Origin: Actinomyces slackii
Lineage (GTDB): Bacteria > Actinomycetota > Actinomycetes > Actinomycetales > Actinomycetaceae
Direction of reading: 5' to 3'
Length of the DNA stretch: 64,000 nucleotides
NCBI RefSeq assembly: GCF_900637295.1
Contig: NZ_LR134363.1
Location: forward strand, 1,674,001-1,738,000
Shown piece after piece: positions 26,255 through 37,274 of this stretch (position 1 is its first letter; the number at the start of each line of letters is the position of its first letter). The notes below the pieces were generated by a model. It was not told the DNA's origin, made no database searches, and saw nothing but the letters and a program-made list of their open reading frames with translations. Both the position numbers and the translations under genes were made by a program.

Positions 26255-27670
26255 TCACTTGTCAGAATTGTTTTTGATCGCCCCTGGCGGCAGCCCATTG
26301 CACAGAGGTGTCCCTGGAGGAAATGTGGATTGACTGAATCGTTTCTCGCTGAAGGTTGCATTGAAGAATGTCGGAGATTCCGGTGCGCCGATTTCTTCGA
26401 AGCTAGTGTCGCCATAAAAAATGCTACCATCAAATCGAGTTACTCCCATAAAAGTGCTCGAATCGAAGCGACATGAACGGGCGAAAGTGACGTTATCGAA
26501 ACTGCAGTCATGCAGAAATTTAACATTTCCAAAAAATGCATGGCGGTAGAATGTGGCGTCCCTGAAAACACATTCACCGGTGAACACTGATTCGGTGAAC
26601 CTCGCGTCTCGGGTGAAAATTGTTCCATCAAAATGCGAGCTTTTCGCAAAATGGGTGCGATAGAAAAACGCCTTGCCTTGGAATGATGAGCGCGCAAATA
26701 GGGCTGCACCGTAGAACATGGCAGATTCGAATTCGGTCTCTTCGGTGAATTCGCACTCACCGAATTGAGTCTCTTGGTGGAAGTACGACGAGATAAATAC
26801 AGAGTTAGCGTAGAACTTACTGCGATTGAAGTACACCTCTCTGTCGAAATTACTACCCGCAAAACCGGCATAATCGCAAAATTCTGCTCTGGCGAAGTTT
26901 GTCTCTCCTTGAAATTGACAAGAATCAAAAATAGACATCCCCCTGAAGGTTGCATCGTGAGCATTTAGGTCGCTATAGAAACGTGTCCCCTTGAAGTTGC
27001 ATTCCCCCATGAATTCGGCGCCGCTAATGTCTATTGCCTCAGCGAATGTCGTGTTGGTCGAGTCGAGAGAGTGCCAGTAGGTGCGGCGAAACTTAAGATT
27101 TTCGGTAATTTTTGCGCCATGAATGTCTATGAGACAATTGCTCCATGGTCCAGGGGTGGTTACGGGGAATTTGTGTTTATTTTCGTTCTGCTTTGATCGT
27201 AGATGCTCAGCTATGACGTTGAGGATAGTGGACTCGACAGCTCCATCGGCGCTTAGGGGCTTGTTGGGGTCAGGGACTCCGGCTTCGTCATTGGCGTAAC
27301 GTGTGTTGCCATCCTTGTCCTTGAGGAGACGGTCGGTGCGGAGGTAACCGCAGAGGATGTCGACTACGCGCTGATTGTAACTGCCGCCGTAGGTGTCGGC
27401 TACATTCGTTAAAGCATGTACGCCGGCAATCCGCACCTGAGGTGATTCTGAGCCAAGTTGCTCGACCGCAGCCGAAAGTTTTTCGTCGGCTTCGCCTCGT
27501 TCAAGCGACGATCGTTCCCGGAACTTGATGACCAGGTAGCCGATAGCGCTGATGCCGCCCAGCGCCGTGAGCGTCACCTTGACCTGTTCGAGTGGGGATG
27601 TTTCTGCGCCGAGTGTCCAGTTCGCGAGGAAATAGTGTCTGGGGCTCCAGATCCAACCAAGCAGCGTATA
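26255..27670 (-). pseudogene. Pentapeptide-repeat membrane protein, 3' part (gene split by IS630)
   Basis: Holds most of a 517-residue protein. After a membrane helix (VTLTALGGISAIGYLVIKF) comes a charged segment, then from about residue 240 a right-handed beta-helix of pentapeptide repeats with Phe at the centre of most units, e.g. AEFMGECNFKGTRFYSD, ARFTESVFTGECVF and FDGSIFYGDTSF. The frame remains open from a GTG at 27577, so a truncated 440-residue product could be made, but the true start lies beyond the IS630 element at 28962. Base composition is clearly poorer in G+C than the surroundings, a sign of transfer. Function unknown. Confidence 0.9.
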
Positions 27671-28822
27671 TGGCCGAAATTAAACAAAACCGTATTCCGG
27701 GGCTTTCTGGGCTGGATATGACGGCACCTTTCGTTGTAGAATTTCTTCATGCACGTGGTTGTGACAGACGAGGAGCAGCAGGTCCTTATCAGGTGGAAGA
27801 AGCGAGGTGACTCCCTCATTCTCATCCGGTTGAAAGCTGAGGCTATTCTCTACGCCTCGCACGGCGTTGACCTGGATTTCATTGCGGAGATGGTGGGGCG
27901 CACGGTGAGGACTGTTAAGGAGTGGTTGGCGTCTTGGCGTGTCAGCCGTCTGCATTCGGTGGTCACCGGTCATAAGGGAAATCAGAATGCGGCCAAGCTC
28001 ACCCGCGAGCAGAAGGAGCAGCTCAAAGAGGTTCTGAGCCGGCCACCGTCACAGTCCGGCATCAAGGCGGACTTCTGGGATGTTCCCGCCCTGGCTGACG
28101 TGGTGAGGACCAGATTCGACGTGGAGTACGAGTCGGACTCCTCCTACCGGCTGCTCATGCACTTTGCGGGCATGAGCTTCAAGCTGCCCGACCCCTTTGA
28201 CAAGCGCCGCGACGAGGAGGCCATCACCAAGCGGATGGCCCAGATCCAAGACGAGGTCGCAGACCTCCTGAGCGACGGGTGGGAGGTGTACGCGGCCGAT
28301 GAGGTGCGCGTGGAGCACGAGGCTGAGACCCGCCGCATGTGGTTGCCCCAGGGTAAACGAACGAAGATCTACGTGGACCGCACCCGCAACGCCTGCTCCT
28401 TCTTCGGCGCACTGTCCCTGAGATCCAAGAAGGTCAAGGTCTACCCCATCGAGGGCAACCAGAACACCGAGAAGATCCTCTCCTGCCTGACTCGCCTGGT
28501 GCGCGAGACCGATAACGACAAGATCGCCGTGGTTCTCGACAATGCCGGGTTCCACCACGCCAAAGCGCTAAGAGAGCAGCTTCAGCCCGGAGGCCGGCTC
28601 GAGAGCCTCAAGCTCATCTACCTGCCGCCCTACGCACCCGACCACAATCCGGTCGAGCACGTCTGGAACACCGCCAAAGGCACAATCGCGAACATCCAGA
28701 GAGACACCCCCGAGGAGACCTACACCGCATTCATGGGCTACATCAACACCCGCACCTTCGACTACGACTTCGAACACCTCCCAAACATCACGCCAGCACA
28801 CGATCTTGTTTAATTCTGGCCA
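27671..28822 (+). mobile_element. IS630-family insertion sequence, apparently intact
   Basis: A 1152-bp element with imperfect ~24-bp terminal inverted repeats beginning TGGCC (left from 27671, right ending 28822, both containing AATTAAACAA). It is flanked by the TA duplication typical of IS630/Tc1 elements (27669-27670 and 28823-28824). It carries one full-length transposase. Removing the element plus one TA restores the reading frame of the interrupted gene exactly, which fixes the boundaries. Confidence 0.92.
27749..28813 (+). CDS. IS630-family transposase
   Basis: A 354-residue transposase. N-terminal helix-turn-helix region DLDFIAEMVGRTVRTVKEWLASW, then a DDE domain with the catalytic residues in VYAADEVRVEHEAETRRMW, KIAVVLDNAGFHHAKAL and YAPDHNPVEHVWNTAK. 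Length and motifs are those of an active IS630 enzyme; no stop or frameshift interrupts it. It ends nine bases before the right terminus of the element. Its intact frame contrasts with the decayed IS3 and IS5-type copies nearby and marks it as the most recent arrival. Confidence 0.93.
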   Translation: MHVVVTDEEQQVLIRWKKRGDSLILIRLKAEAILYASHGVDLDFIAEMVGRTVRTVKEWLASWRVSRLHSVVTGHKGNQNAAKLTREQKEQLKEVLSRPPSQSGIKADFWDVPALADVVRTRFDVEYESDSSYRLLMHFAGMSFKLPDPFDKRRDEEAITKRMAQIQDEVADLLSDGWEVYAADEVRVEHEAETRRMWLPQGKRTKIYVDRTRNACSFFGALSLRSKKVKVYPIEGNQNTEKILSCLTRLVRETDNDKIAVVLDNAGFHHAKALREQLQPGGRLESLKLIYLPPYAPDHNPVEHVWNTAKGTIANIQRDTPEETYTAFMGYINTRTFDYDFEHLPNITPAHDLV

Positions 28823-28962
28823 TAGACCCAAAGCATCAGAGCGATCCACAGCCCGATGGTTGTGAACAATGAGCGCGTGGTCAGCCATTCCCAGCAGTTT
28901 CGCAGCCAAGGCCAGGGATGGTCAAGGCACCAGTTGCGTACTCGCAAAATAGCATGCTTCAT
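28823..28962 (-). pseudogene. Pentapeptide-repeat membrane protein, 5' part
   Basis: Begins with an ATG at 28962, with AAGGAG eight bases upstream, and reads MKHAILRVRNWCLDHPWPW, then a membrane helix FTTIGLWIALMLWV that is cut at codon 46 by the IS630 target TA. Joined to the 3' part at 27668 the frame runs ...LMLWVYTLLGWIWSPRHYF... without a break. The promoter and ribosome binding site of the gene therefore remain here, separated from most of the coding region. Confidence 0.88.
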
Positions 28963-29056
28963 GACGTTTTCTCCTTTTGGGGTGCTGAATATTTTTCAGG
29001 ATATGTTATATCGGAAGGTTATTTAGGGGATGAGGGGTTCGGCGTGTTGACTGGGT

Positions 29057-29117
29057 GACGGCTCGTTGGTCTGAGAGAATCAAGTTGCAACATAAAACCT
29101 TTCAGGAACGAGCCGTC
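29057..29117 (+). promoter_or_regulatory. Inverted repeat directly before the transposase relic start
   Basis: Perfect 11-bp arms GACGGCTCGTT (29057-29067) and AACGAGCCGTC (29107-29117), the second ending at the base before the ATG at 29118. As RNA it would hide the start region, a feature some IS elements use to limit transposase; it may also mark the IS terminus. Confidence 0.45.
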
Positions 29118-29680
29118 ATGATCAAGGCTATCACAGGCCTGAGCGGGGCCCAGATGAGCGCATTGGTGGAACTGATCGTGGGCGATGACAAGATCGCCCT
29201 GGCATCAAGAATCCTCAGCCCCTTGACAGCGGTGCGGACCACATCGATGTACCTGGCACCAATACCTCCCAGACCGGGATCGTCGATGTCCTGGGCGTGT
29301 CCCAGCCCACGATCTCGCGAGCGATCACGGTAATCACCCGGATCATCGCCAGGCCCCTGGGACCCCTGCTGGCCACCGCCGAGCAGATCCCCTCACGGAT
29401 GCCTACATCATCGATGGCACCCTCCTATCGTGCTGGTCCTGGAAGGACCAGCACGACCTGTAGTCGGGCAAGCGCAAGCGCACCGGCATTAACCTCCAGG
29501 TGATGGCCTCCGGCGGGCGCCTGATCTGGGCCTGGCACCCCATGCCGGGGTCCATCCACGACTCCAGGGTCATCACCACCTCTGGGATCCTGGAGGAGGT
29601 CAGCCCAGCGACTGCATCGCCGACAAGGGCTACATCAGAACCGGAATCACCACCCACCTCAGTTGGCCATGGTGTCTCCT
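29118..29680 (+). pseudogene. IS5-type (DDE_Tnp_4) transposase relic
   Basis: Pieces in different frames read as one transposase: MIKAITGLSGAQMSALVELI, then VSQPTISRAITVITRI, then DAYIIDGTLLSCWSWKDQHDL followed by an in-frame TAG at 29461, then SGKRKRTGINLQVMASGGRL and WAWHPMPGSIHDSRVIT. The DGT and SIHDS blocks hold catalytic acidic residues of the family. Several frame changes and a stop make it non-functional. It lies just upstream of the ettA promoter region and closes the island. Confidence 0.75.
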
Positions 29681-29851
29681 AACCGTCGTGAGCTTGGTCC
29701 GGCGTGCCCGGTCTCATGGGGAGGTGTCGTCGCCCCGGGGGCGGTGGGGTCGTAGGCTTGGGTGCAGTGCGCGCATCACGACCCGGCGTCCAGTCGCGGG
29801 GCGGCGCGCAGTCACGTCCAGCCCGCACCCTGACGAAAGGCGTACAGACCT

Positions 29852-31534
<1,683 letters not shown>

Positions 31535-31557
31535 GGCGAATGAAGCCGAGCCGATCC

Positions 31558-31615
31558 ATGAATGGTGCCTGTGGTTGACGATCCTGGTAGATCGTCAACC
31601 ACAGGCACCATTCAT
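31558..31615. terminator. Perfect 26-bp palindrome between ettA and the thioesterase gene
   Basis: Arms 31558-31583 and 31590-31615 are perfectly complementary, with the 6-base loop CTGGTA. It lies 24 bases after the ettA stop and before the convergent thioesterase end. No U-tract follows. It is longer and less GC-rich than other hairpins here. A bidirectional terminator is the simplest reading. Confidence 0.6.
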
Positions 31616-31691
31616 CGTTGCCGGGCCGGGCAGCCATGCCGGTCGGGATTTGGAGCTCCTGGCGCGTGCACGTCATCAGGAGGATCGACGT

Positions 31692-32657
31692 CTAGGACGT
31701 CGGATCGTCCTCCCCATCCACACGAATGCCCCAGCGCCCCGAGCCCTGGGACTGCGCCCCGGGCATGCGCACCATCCCCTCCTGGGCGATGGTGCTCACC
31801 AGGCGACCCGAGGAGTCGAAGACCTGGGCCCGTGCCATGCCGCGTCCCCCCTGAGAGGAGGGGGAGTCCTGAACGAAGAGCAGCCAGTCGTTGACATCAA
31901 CATCGCGATGGAACCACTGGCCGTGGTCCAGTGTGGCCAGGCTCAGGCCCTTGCTGCGCCAGCTCAGTCCCTGGCTGCGCAGAACCGGCTCGAGCATGAC
32001 CTGGTCGCAGACATAGGTCAGCAGGGCGCGATGCACGGTCTGCGGCGTGTCCTCCGGCAGGCGCCCGCGCGCCCGCATCCACAGGTGCTGGATCCCCACC
32101 CGCTCCGGCCCCGGCCGCAGGTAGATGTTGCCCTCAACGTGCTTGATGTCGAAGGCCGCCGTGCGGCCCAGGAACCTGGCCACGGGGTGGTCGATCGTCC
32201 TGAAGATCTCCAGTGCGCTGGTCAACTCCTCAGGACCGGGCACGGCAGGAGCCTCCAACTGCGCCTGGGCGCCGTCCTGCTCCTCCTGGAAGGAGGAGAT
32301 CATGGCCAGGATCGCAGTGCCTCCTTGGGAGGCGGTGGTGCGCCTCTGGGAGAAGGACCGGCCGTCGTGAAGGCGCTCAACGGCGAAGTCGATCGGCTCC
32401 TCCAGGCGCCCTCCCCGCATGAAGTAGGCGTGCACCGAGTGCGGCAGCCGCTCGCCGTCCCCATCATCGGGGACGGTGGCCGCGGCGGCCAGCAGTCCCT
32501 GGGCCACCACCTGGCCTCCGTAGACCCTCCCGGAGAGCTGGGGCAGGCTGCTGCCGATGAAGGAGTCCTCCCCCTCCCCAGCGGCGAGGCCCAGCACTCG
32601 GGCGACCGAGCCCAGGGGCTCCTCGTCAACACTGGGGAGGGGATAGGGCCTTGTCAC
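31692..32657 (-). CDS. tesB: Acyl-CoA thioesterase II (TesB family)
   Basis: A 321-residue double-hotdog thioesterase that hydrolyses acyl-CoA to free acid and CoA. Seen are LSGRVYGGQVVAQGLLAAAATV, HSVHAYFMRGG, the first hotdog's RRTTASQGGTAILAMISSF, and in the second half LLTYVCDQVMLEPVL, SLATLDHGQWFHRDVDVNDWLLF and GRGMARAQVFDSSGRLVSTIAQEGMVR. The start is the GTG at 32657, overlapping the ptsI stop as GTGA with AGGAG eight bases upstream, so it is translationally coupled to ptsI. That link with sugar uptake is unexpected. Confidence 0.9.
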   Translation of the reverse strand: MTRPYPLPSVDEEPLGSVARVLGLAAGEGEDSFIGSSLPQLSGRVYGGQVVAQGLLAAAATVPDDGDGERLPHSVHAYFMRGGRLEEPIDFAVERLHDGRSFSQRRTTASQGGTAILAMISSFQEEQDGAQAQLEAPAVPGPEELTSALEIFRTIDHPVARFLGRTAAFDIKHVEGNIYLRPGPERVGIQHLWMRARGRLPEDTPQTVHRALLTYVCDQVMLEPVLRSQGLSWRSKGLSLATLDHGQWFHRDVDVNDWLLFVQDSPSSQGGRGMARAQVFDSSGRLVSTIAQEGMVRMPGAQSQGSGRWGIRVDGEDDPTS

Positions 32658-34348
32658 AGGCCCAGCTCCTCCAGGATCGGCAGCTTGGAGCGCACGGCCT
32701 CGCGGGCGTCCTCGGCGGTCGGGGAGTCGACGGCGATGCGGGCCAGCTCCTGGCACTCCTCGAAGGTCACCGACTTCAGCACCGCGTCGACATCCGGCAG
32801 GGCACGGGCGGTCATGGACAGGGAGGCGACCCCCAGCCCCACGAGGACCGTGGCCAGGGCCGGGTCGGCGGCGGCCTCACCGCACACGCCCACCGGGCGG
32901 CCCTTGGGCTCCGCGCCCTGGCAGGCCTGCTGGATGAGGCGCAGCACCGCCGGCTGCCATGCGGTGGACAGGTCCGCCAGTGAGGACAGGAGGCGGTCAG
33001 CGGCCATGACGTACTGGGTCAGGTCGTTGGTGCCCACCGAGGCGAACTCGGCGTGCTCGAAGAGCTTGTCGGCCATGAGGGCGGCCGAGGGCACCTCGAT
33101 CATCATGCCGGCGGTGGCAAGGCCGTAGGAGCGCGCCTGCTCGGTGAAGGCCTTGGCCTCCTCGGCGGTGGAGATCATGGGGGCCATGACCCACACCTTG
33201 GCCTGCGTCGCGGCCTCCGCCTTGGCCAGCGCCTCGAGCTGGTGGTCCAGGACATCCGGGTCACGGCGGGTGGTGCGATAGGCGCGCACGCCCAGGGCGG
33301 GGTTGGCCTCGGTGGCGTCGGTGAGGAAGGGCAGGGGCTTGTCCGCTCCGGCATCCAGGGTGCGCACCACGACCTTCTTGCCGGGGAAGGCCTCCAGCAC
33401 GCCGGTGTAGGCCTCCACCTGGGCCTCGATGGTGGGCTCATCGGGCTGGTCGAGGAAGCAGAACTCGGTGCGGAACAGGCCAACGCCCATGGCGCCCGCC
33501 TCGGCGGCGGTGCGGGCGCCGGCGGCGTCGCCGACGTTGGCCAGCAGCTGGACCTCCCGCCCGTCCTTGGTGGCGCCGTCGCCGTTGAAGACCCGCACGC
33601 GCGAGGCCAACTCCTTGGCGCGGCGCAGGGCGTCCTCGGAGGGGTTGAGGGTGATGGCGCCCTTGGTGCCGTCGACCAGGACGATGTCGCCGTCGGACAG
33701 GGCGTCGGTGACCTCCTCGCCCGTGCCCACGATGGCGGGCATGCCCAGGGCGCGGGCCAGGATCGCGGTGTGAGAGGTGGGCCCGCCCTCGGAGGTGATG
33801 AAGGCGACGACCTTCTCGGGATCCAGCAGGGCGGTGTCAGCCGGGGCCAGGTCCGCGGCCACGAGGACGAAGGGCTCGGGGAGGGTGGGGATGCCGGGCA
33901 TGGGGGAGTCGGTCAGGACCGCCACGATGCGGTCGCGGACATCGGCGACGTCACGGGTGCGCTCGGCCATGTAGCCGCCCAGGGACTCCAGCATGGAGGC
34001 CAGCGTGCCGGCCGCCTCCCACACGGCCCGCGCCGGGACCAGGCGGCGCTCGCGCACCATGGCCTGGGCCGAGGAGGTCAGGGTGGGGTCAGCCGCCATC
34101 TGCGCGGTGGTCTCCAGAAGAGTGCGCGCCTCTGCCTTGGCCTCGGCTGCGGAGAGTTCCAGGCCCTTCTTGACCCGCTGGGCGGCGTCGGCGATGCGCT
34201 GACACTCCTGGTCGAGGTCGACGTCCGAGGCCAGGGTGGCGATCTCCGGCTCTGGGATGGGAGGGGCCATCCGAGCGACCGGTCCGGCAACCAGACCGGG
34301 GCTCACGCCAATGCCTGCGAGTGTGGTGGGGATGGTGGACGAGCTCAT
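32654..34348 (-). CDS. ptsI: Phosphoenolpyruvate-protein phosphotransferase (PTS enzyme I)
   Basis: A 564-residue enzyme I, which takes phosphate from PEP and passes it to HPr. The active-site His lies in SEGGPTSHTAILARALG. The PEP-binding TIM barrel shows GVGLFRTEFCFLDQP, VVVRTLDAGADKPLPF, MAPMISTAEEA, GMMIEVPSAALMAD, ASVGTNDLTQYVMAADR and the active-site Cys of VGVCGEAAADP. The ATG at 34348 has GAGGAG about six bases before it; the longer in-frame start at 34408 has none. It is divergent from the IIB gene at 34598. No HPr gene lies in this window. Confidence 0.93.
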   Translation of the reverse strand: MSSSTIPTTLAGIGVSPGLVAGPVARMAPPIPEPEIATLASDVDLDQECQRIADAAQRVKKGLELSAAEAKAEARTLLETTAQMAADPTLTSSAQAMVRERRLVPARAVWEAAGTLASMLESLGGYMAERTRDVADVRDRIVAVLTDSPMPGIPTLPEPFVLVAADLAPADTALLDPEKVVAFITSEGGPTSHTAILARALGMPAIVGTGEEVTDALSDGDIVLVDGTKGAITLNPSEDALRRAKELASRVRVFNGDGATKDGREVQLLANVGDAAGARTAAEAGAMGVGLFRTEFCFLDQPDEPTIEAQVEAYTGVLEAFPGKKVVVRTLDAGADKPLPFLTDATEANPALGVRAYRTTRRDPDVLDHQLEALAKAEAATQAKVWVMAPMISTAEEAKAFTEQARSYGLATAGMMIEVPSAALMADKLFEHAEFASVGTNDLTQYVMAADRLLSSLADLSTAWQPAVLRLIQQACQGAEPKGRPVGVCGEAAADPALATVLVGLGVASLSMTARALPDVDAVLKSVTFEECQELARIAVDSPTAEDAREAVRSKLPILEELGL

Positions 34349-34597
34349 GCGGTGCTCCTCGTCGGAGGCGATATGGAATCGTTCCTCATTGTGCCCTGCC
34401 TGCGGCATCTAGGGGGCCATTCCGCCAGGGGAAGAATGAGGTGACGCCATCTGGGGACGTGCGTGGCAGAGCCCCGGGCCGCTTCATCCTGGGATAAAGT
34501 GAGGCCGAGCACGATAGACCCCGAGCGTCCCACAGGCCCCGTCGTCCCCCGTCATCGTGGAGGGGCGCGGACAGGGACCTGATCACAAGGAGGATTC

Positions 34598-34825
34598 ATG
34601 AGCACTGCGGCCAAGATCGTCGAGGGACTCGGCGGGCAGGACAACATCACTGACCTGGAGCCGTGCATCACGCGCCTGCGCGTGGAGGTCGCGGATCAGG
34701 AGAAGGTCGATGAGGAGGCGCTGCGCGCCGCCGGGGCCTTCGGCGTGGTGCGCTCGGGCCGCGTGGTCCAGGTCGTCGTCGGCCCCACGGCCGATGACAT
34801 CGCATCGGAGATCGCCCGGCTCTGA
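34598..34825 (+). CDS. PTS glucose-family EIIB domain protein
   Basis: A free-standing 75-residue IIB domain. LVEGLGGQDNITDLEPCITRLRVEV-type sequence carries the phosphorylated Cys in the motif PCITRLR (residue 23), and ends AAGAFGVVRSGRVVQVVVGPTADDIASEI, complete for this family. It receives phosphate from IIA and passes it to sugar bound by IIC. A strong AAGGAGG precedes the ATG. Usually IIB is fused to IIC; no IIC is in the window. A IIA of the same family lies at 37275, beyond malQ. Confidence 0.9.
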   Translation: MSTAAKIVEGLGGQDNITDLEPCITRLRVEVADQEKVDEEALRAAGAFGVVRSGRVVQVVVGPTADDIASEIARL

Positions 34826-35084
34826 GCCTCGGCCTCCGCGATCCGGCGGCCTGAGGTGCACTCCACATCGGAGCCCCTCCCCGTCAGGCAGCGCCCCCGA
34901 GCCGCGCCATTGAGGCCGAATGCCTGGGATCAGAGCGCAGCCGCACGGTGCGCCGTTCCGCTGGGCGGTCTCCCGCCCGGTGGTGAACAGGGCAGAATTG
35001 GCTCCAGCACCCGCCAGCCCCGTCCGGCGGGGCGTCCCGCGCATCCTCGCGCATCACCGCAAACCGCAAGGCTGACCCACCCAC
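34826..35084. other. Spacer between the IIB gene and malQ
   Basis: A 259-bp spacer. I see no open frame with a ribosome binding site, only GC-rich short inverted repeats around 34967-34985 (GGCGGTCTCCCGCC). A malQ promoter is expected here but I cannot place it. Confidence 0.25.
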
Positions 35085-37247
35085 ATGACTGAGCTCAATG
35101 ACGACCACGCACCCGCATCCGAGCGACTCAAGCAGCTCGCCGAGGCCCATGGTGTCTCCACTGAGTACTGGGACTTCCACGGCAGACTCGCCTCTCCCAA
35201 CAGGGCCACCCTTGTCGCGGTCCTAGCCGCGCTGGGCGTTCAGGCTCGCACTGAGGAGGAGATCGAGTCCGCCCTGCGCGAGCATGACATCGCCCCCTGG
35301 CGAGCCACCCTGCCCCCCACCGTGGTGGTCCGCGGAGGAGGGGCCTCAACCGTCACCGTTCACCTTCCCGATGGCGCGGATGCGAGCCTGCGCGTGGTCC
35401 TGGAGGAGGGCGGGGAGCGCCCTCTGGCCCAGATCGAGGACTTCACCCTGCCGCGGGAGGTCGACGGCGTGCTGCGCGGGCGCGCCTCCTTCGGCCTGCC
35501 CGCCGACCTGCCCCTGGGGTGGCACACGCTCGTCGCTGAGATCGGCCCCGCTCAGGGCCAGCCGGCCTCCAGTGCCACCTCCTCGCTCATCATCACGCCC
35601 AACCACCTCGACCTGCCCGCCTCCATGGGGGAGCGCGGCTGGGGGGCCATGGCCCAGCTCTACTCGGTGCGCTCGCGAGAGTCCTGGGGCGTGGGCGACG
35701 CCGACGACCTGACCGAGATCGCCAGCTACCTGGGCGACCAGGGCGCGGACTTCCTGCTCATCAACCCCCTGCACGCCGCCGAGCCGGCCGGGGAGATGAC
35801 GCCCTCGCCCTACCTGCCGGTCACGCGCCGCTTCATCAACCCGATATACATCCGCCCAGAGGCCATCCTGGAGGTTTCGCGCCTGTCAGGTCCGCGCCGC
35901 TCCCTGGTGCAGTGGGCCGCCGAGGAGGTCCAGGAGTCCAACCTCAACGCCGAGCCCATCGACCGCGACGCGGTGTGGAAGGCCAAGCGCGAGGCCCTCG
36001 AGGTCGTCTTCGCCGCAGGCAGGTCCTACTCCCGCCAGCGCGATTTCGAGCGCTTCCGCGCCGAGCAGGGCGAGGGCCTGGAGCGCTTCGCCCTGTGGAG
36101 CGCCCTGACCGAGAAGTACGGCCCGCTCGCGCAGTGGCCGTCCACGCTTCACGACGCCGAATCCGCCTATGTGGCCAATGAGGCCCACAGCCTGGCCGAG
36201 CGCATCGACTTCTACGCCTGGCTGCAGTGGATCATCGACGAGCAGCTCGCCCGCGCCCAGGCCCAGGCCCTGGCCTCGGGCATGGCCCTGGGCATCATGG
36301 CTGACCTGGCCGTGGGCGTCCACCCCCGCGGCGCTGACGTGTGGTCCGACCCCCAGGCCTTCGCCCCCGGGGTGACGGTGGGCGCGCCGCCCGACATGTA
36401 CAACCAGCAGGGCCAGAACTGGTCTCAGCCGCCGTGGAGCCCGGTGCGCCTGGCCGAGACCGCCTACGCCCCGCTGCGCGACATGGTGCGCATGGTGCTG
36501 CGCCACTGCGGTGCTCTGCGCGTGGACCACGTCATCGGACTGTTCCGCCTGTGGTGGATCCCGGAGGGCAGGAGCGCCTCCTCGGGCGCCTACGTGCGCT
36601 ACGACCACGAGGCGATGGTCGGCGTCGTGCTGCTGGAGGCCTATCGCGCCGGTGCCGTCATCATCGGCGAGGACCTGGGCACCGTGGAGCCCTGGGCCCG
36701 CGACTACCTGGCCAGCCGCGGGGTGCTGGGAACCAGCGTGCTGTGGTTCGAGAAGCAGGATGACGGCTGGCCCCTGCAGCCCGAGGCCTACCGGCGCCTG
36801 GCCCTGTCCACGGTCTCGACCCACGATCTGCCGCCCACGGCCGGCTACCTGGCCGATGAGCATGTCGAGCTGCGCGAGCGCCTGGGCCTGCTGACCGACT
36901 CGGTGGATCACGTGCGCGCCGAGGCCCGCCTGGAGCGCGAGCGGATGCTCGTGCGATTGCGCGATCACGGTCTGCTGGAGGAGCAGCCGACTGAGCGCAC
37001 CATCGTCGAGGCCCTGCACCGCTACATCGTGCGCACCCCCTCGGCGCTGGTGGGCGTGGCCCTGGTCGACGGCGTCGGCGAGCGCAGGGCCCAGAACCAG
37101 CCGGGCACGGACACCGAGTACCCCAATTGGAAGATGCCCCTGGCCGACGGCTCGGGTGAGGTGGTCCTCGTCGAGGACCTGCCCGGCAACGTCCGCCTGG
37201 CCAGTCTGCTCAAGGCGGTCCGAGAGGAGATGGGCCAGGGCTCCTGA
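35085..37247 (+). CDS. malQ: 4-alpha-glucanotransferase (amylomaltase)
   Basis: A 720-residue cytoplasmic glycoside hydrolase family 77 enzyme that moves alpha-1,4-glucan pieces between maltodextrins and releases glucose. An N-terminal ~160-residue beta domain typical of actinobacterial MalQ precedes the barrel. Catalytic residues are visible: nucleophile Asp in LRVDHVIGLFRLWW, acid/base Glu in GEDLGTVEPWARDY, transition-state Asp in STHDLPPTAGYL. LINPLHAAEP and NPIYIRPEA are further family blocks. It lies between the two PTS IIB/IIA genes, and together they point to maltose/glucose use. The ATG at 35085 has no strong ribosome binding site. Confidence 0.93.
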   Translation: MTELNDDHAPASERLKQLAEAHGVSTEYWDFHGRLASPNRATLVAVLAALGVQARTEEEIESALREHDIAPWRATLPPTVVVRGGGASTVTVHLPDGADASLRVVLEEGGERPLAQIEDFTLPREVDGVLRGRASFGLPADLPLGWHTLVAEIGPAQGQPASSATSSLIITPNHLDLPASMGERGWGAMAQLYSVRSRESWGVGDADDLTEIASYLGDQGADFLLINPLHAAEPAGEMTPSPYLPVTRRFINPIYIRPEAILEVSRLSGPRRSLVQWAAEEVQESNLNAEPIDRDAVWKAKREALEVVFAAGRSYSRQRDFERFRAEQGEGLERFALWSALTEKYGPLAQWPSTLHDAESAYVANEAHSLAERIDFYAWLQWIIDEQLARAQAQALASGMALGIMADLAVGVHPRGADVWSDPQAFAPGVTVGAPPDMYNQQGQNWSQPPWSPVRLAETAYAPLRDMVRMVLRHCGALRVDHVIGLFRLWWIPEGRSASSGAYVRYDHEAMVGVVLLEAYRAGAVIIGEDLGTVEPWARDYLASRGVLGTSVLWFEKQDDGWPLQPEAYRRLALSTVSTHDLPPTAGYLADEHVELRERLGLLTDSVDHVRAEARLERERMLVRLRDHGLLEEQPTERTIVEALHRYIVRTPSALVGVALVDGVGERRAQNQPGTDTEYPNWKMPLADGSGEVVLVEDLPGNVRLASLLKAVREEMGQGS

Positions 37248-37274
37248 CCCGCCCTGGGCGATTCACGGCCCGGT

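Noticed and set aside
29430-29454. 10-bp inverted repeat GTGCTGGTCC/GGACCAGCAC in the IS5-type relic
   Set aside because: It coincides with codons of the conserved CWSWKDQHD block, so coding sequence explains it.
22163-29851. CRISPR array or toxin-antitoxin pair in the island
   Set aside because: The 23-bp repeats are contiguous and have no spacers; no paired small genes with toxin or antitoxin motifs are visible.
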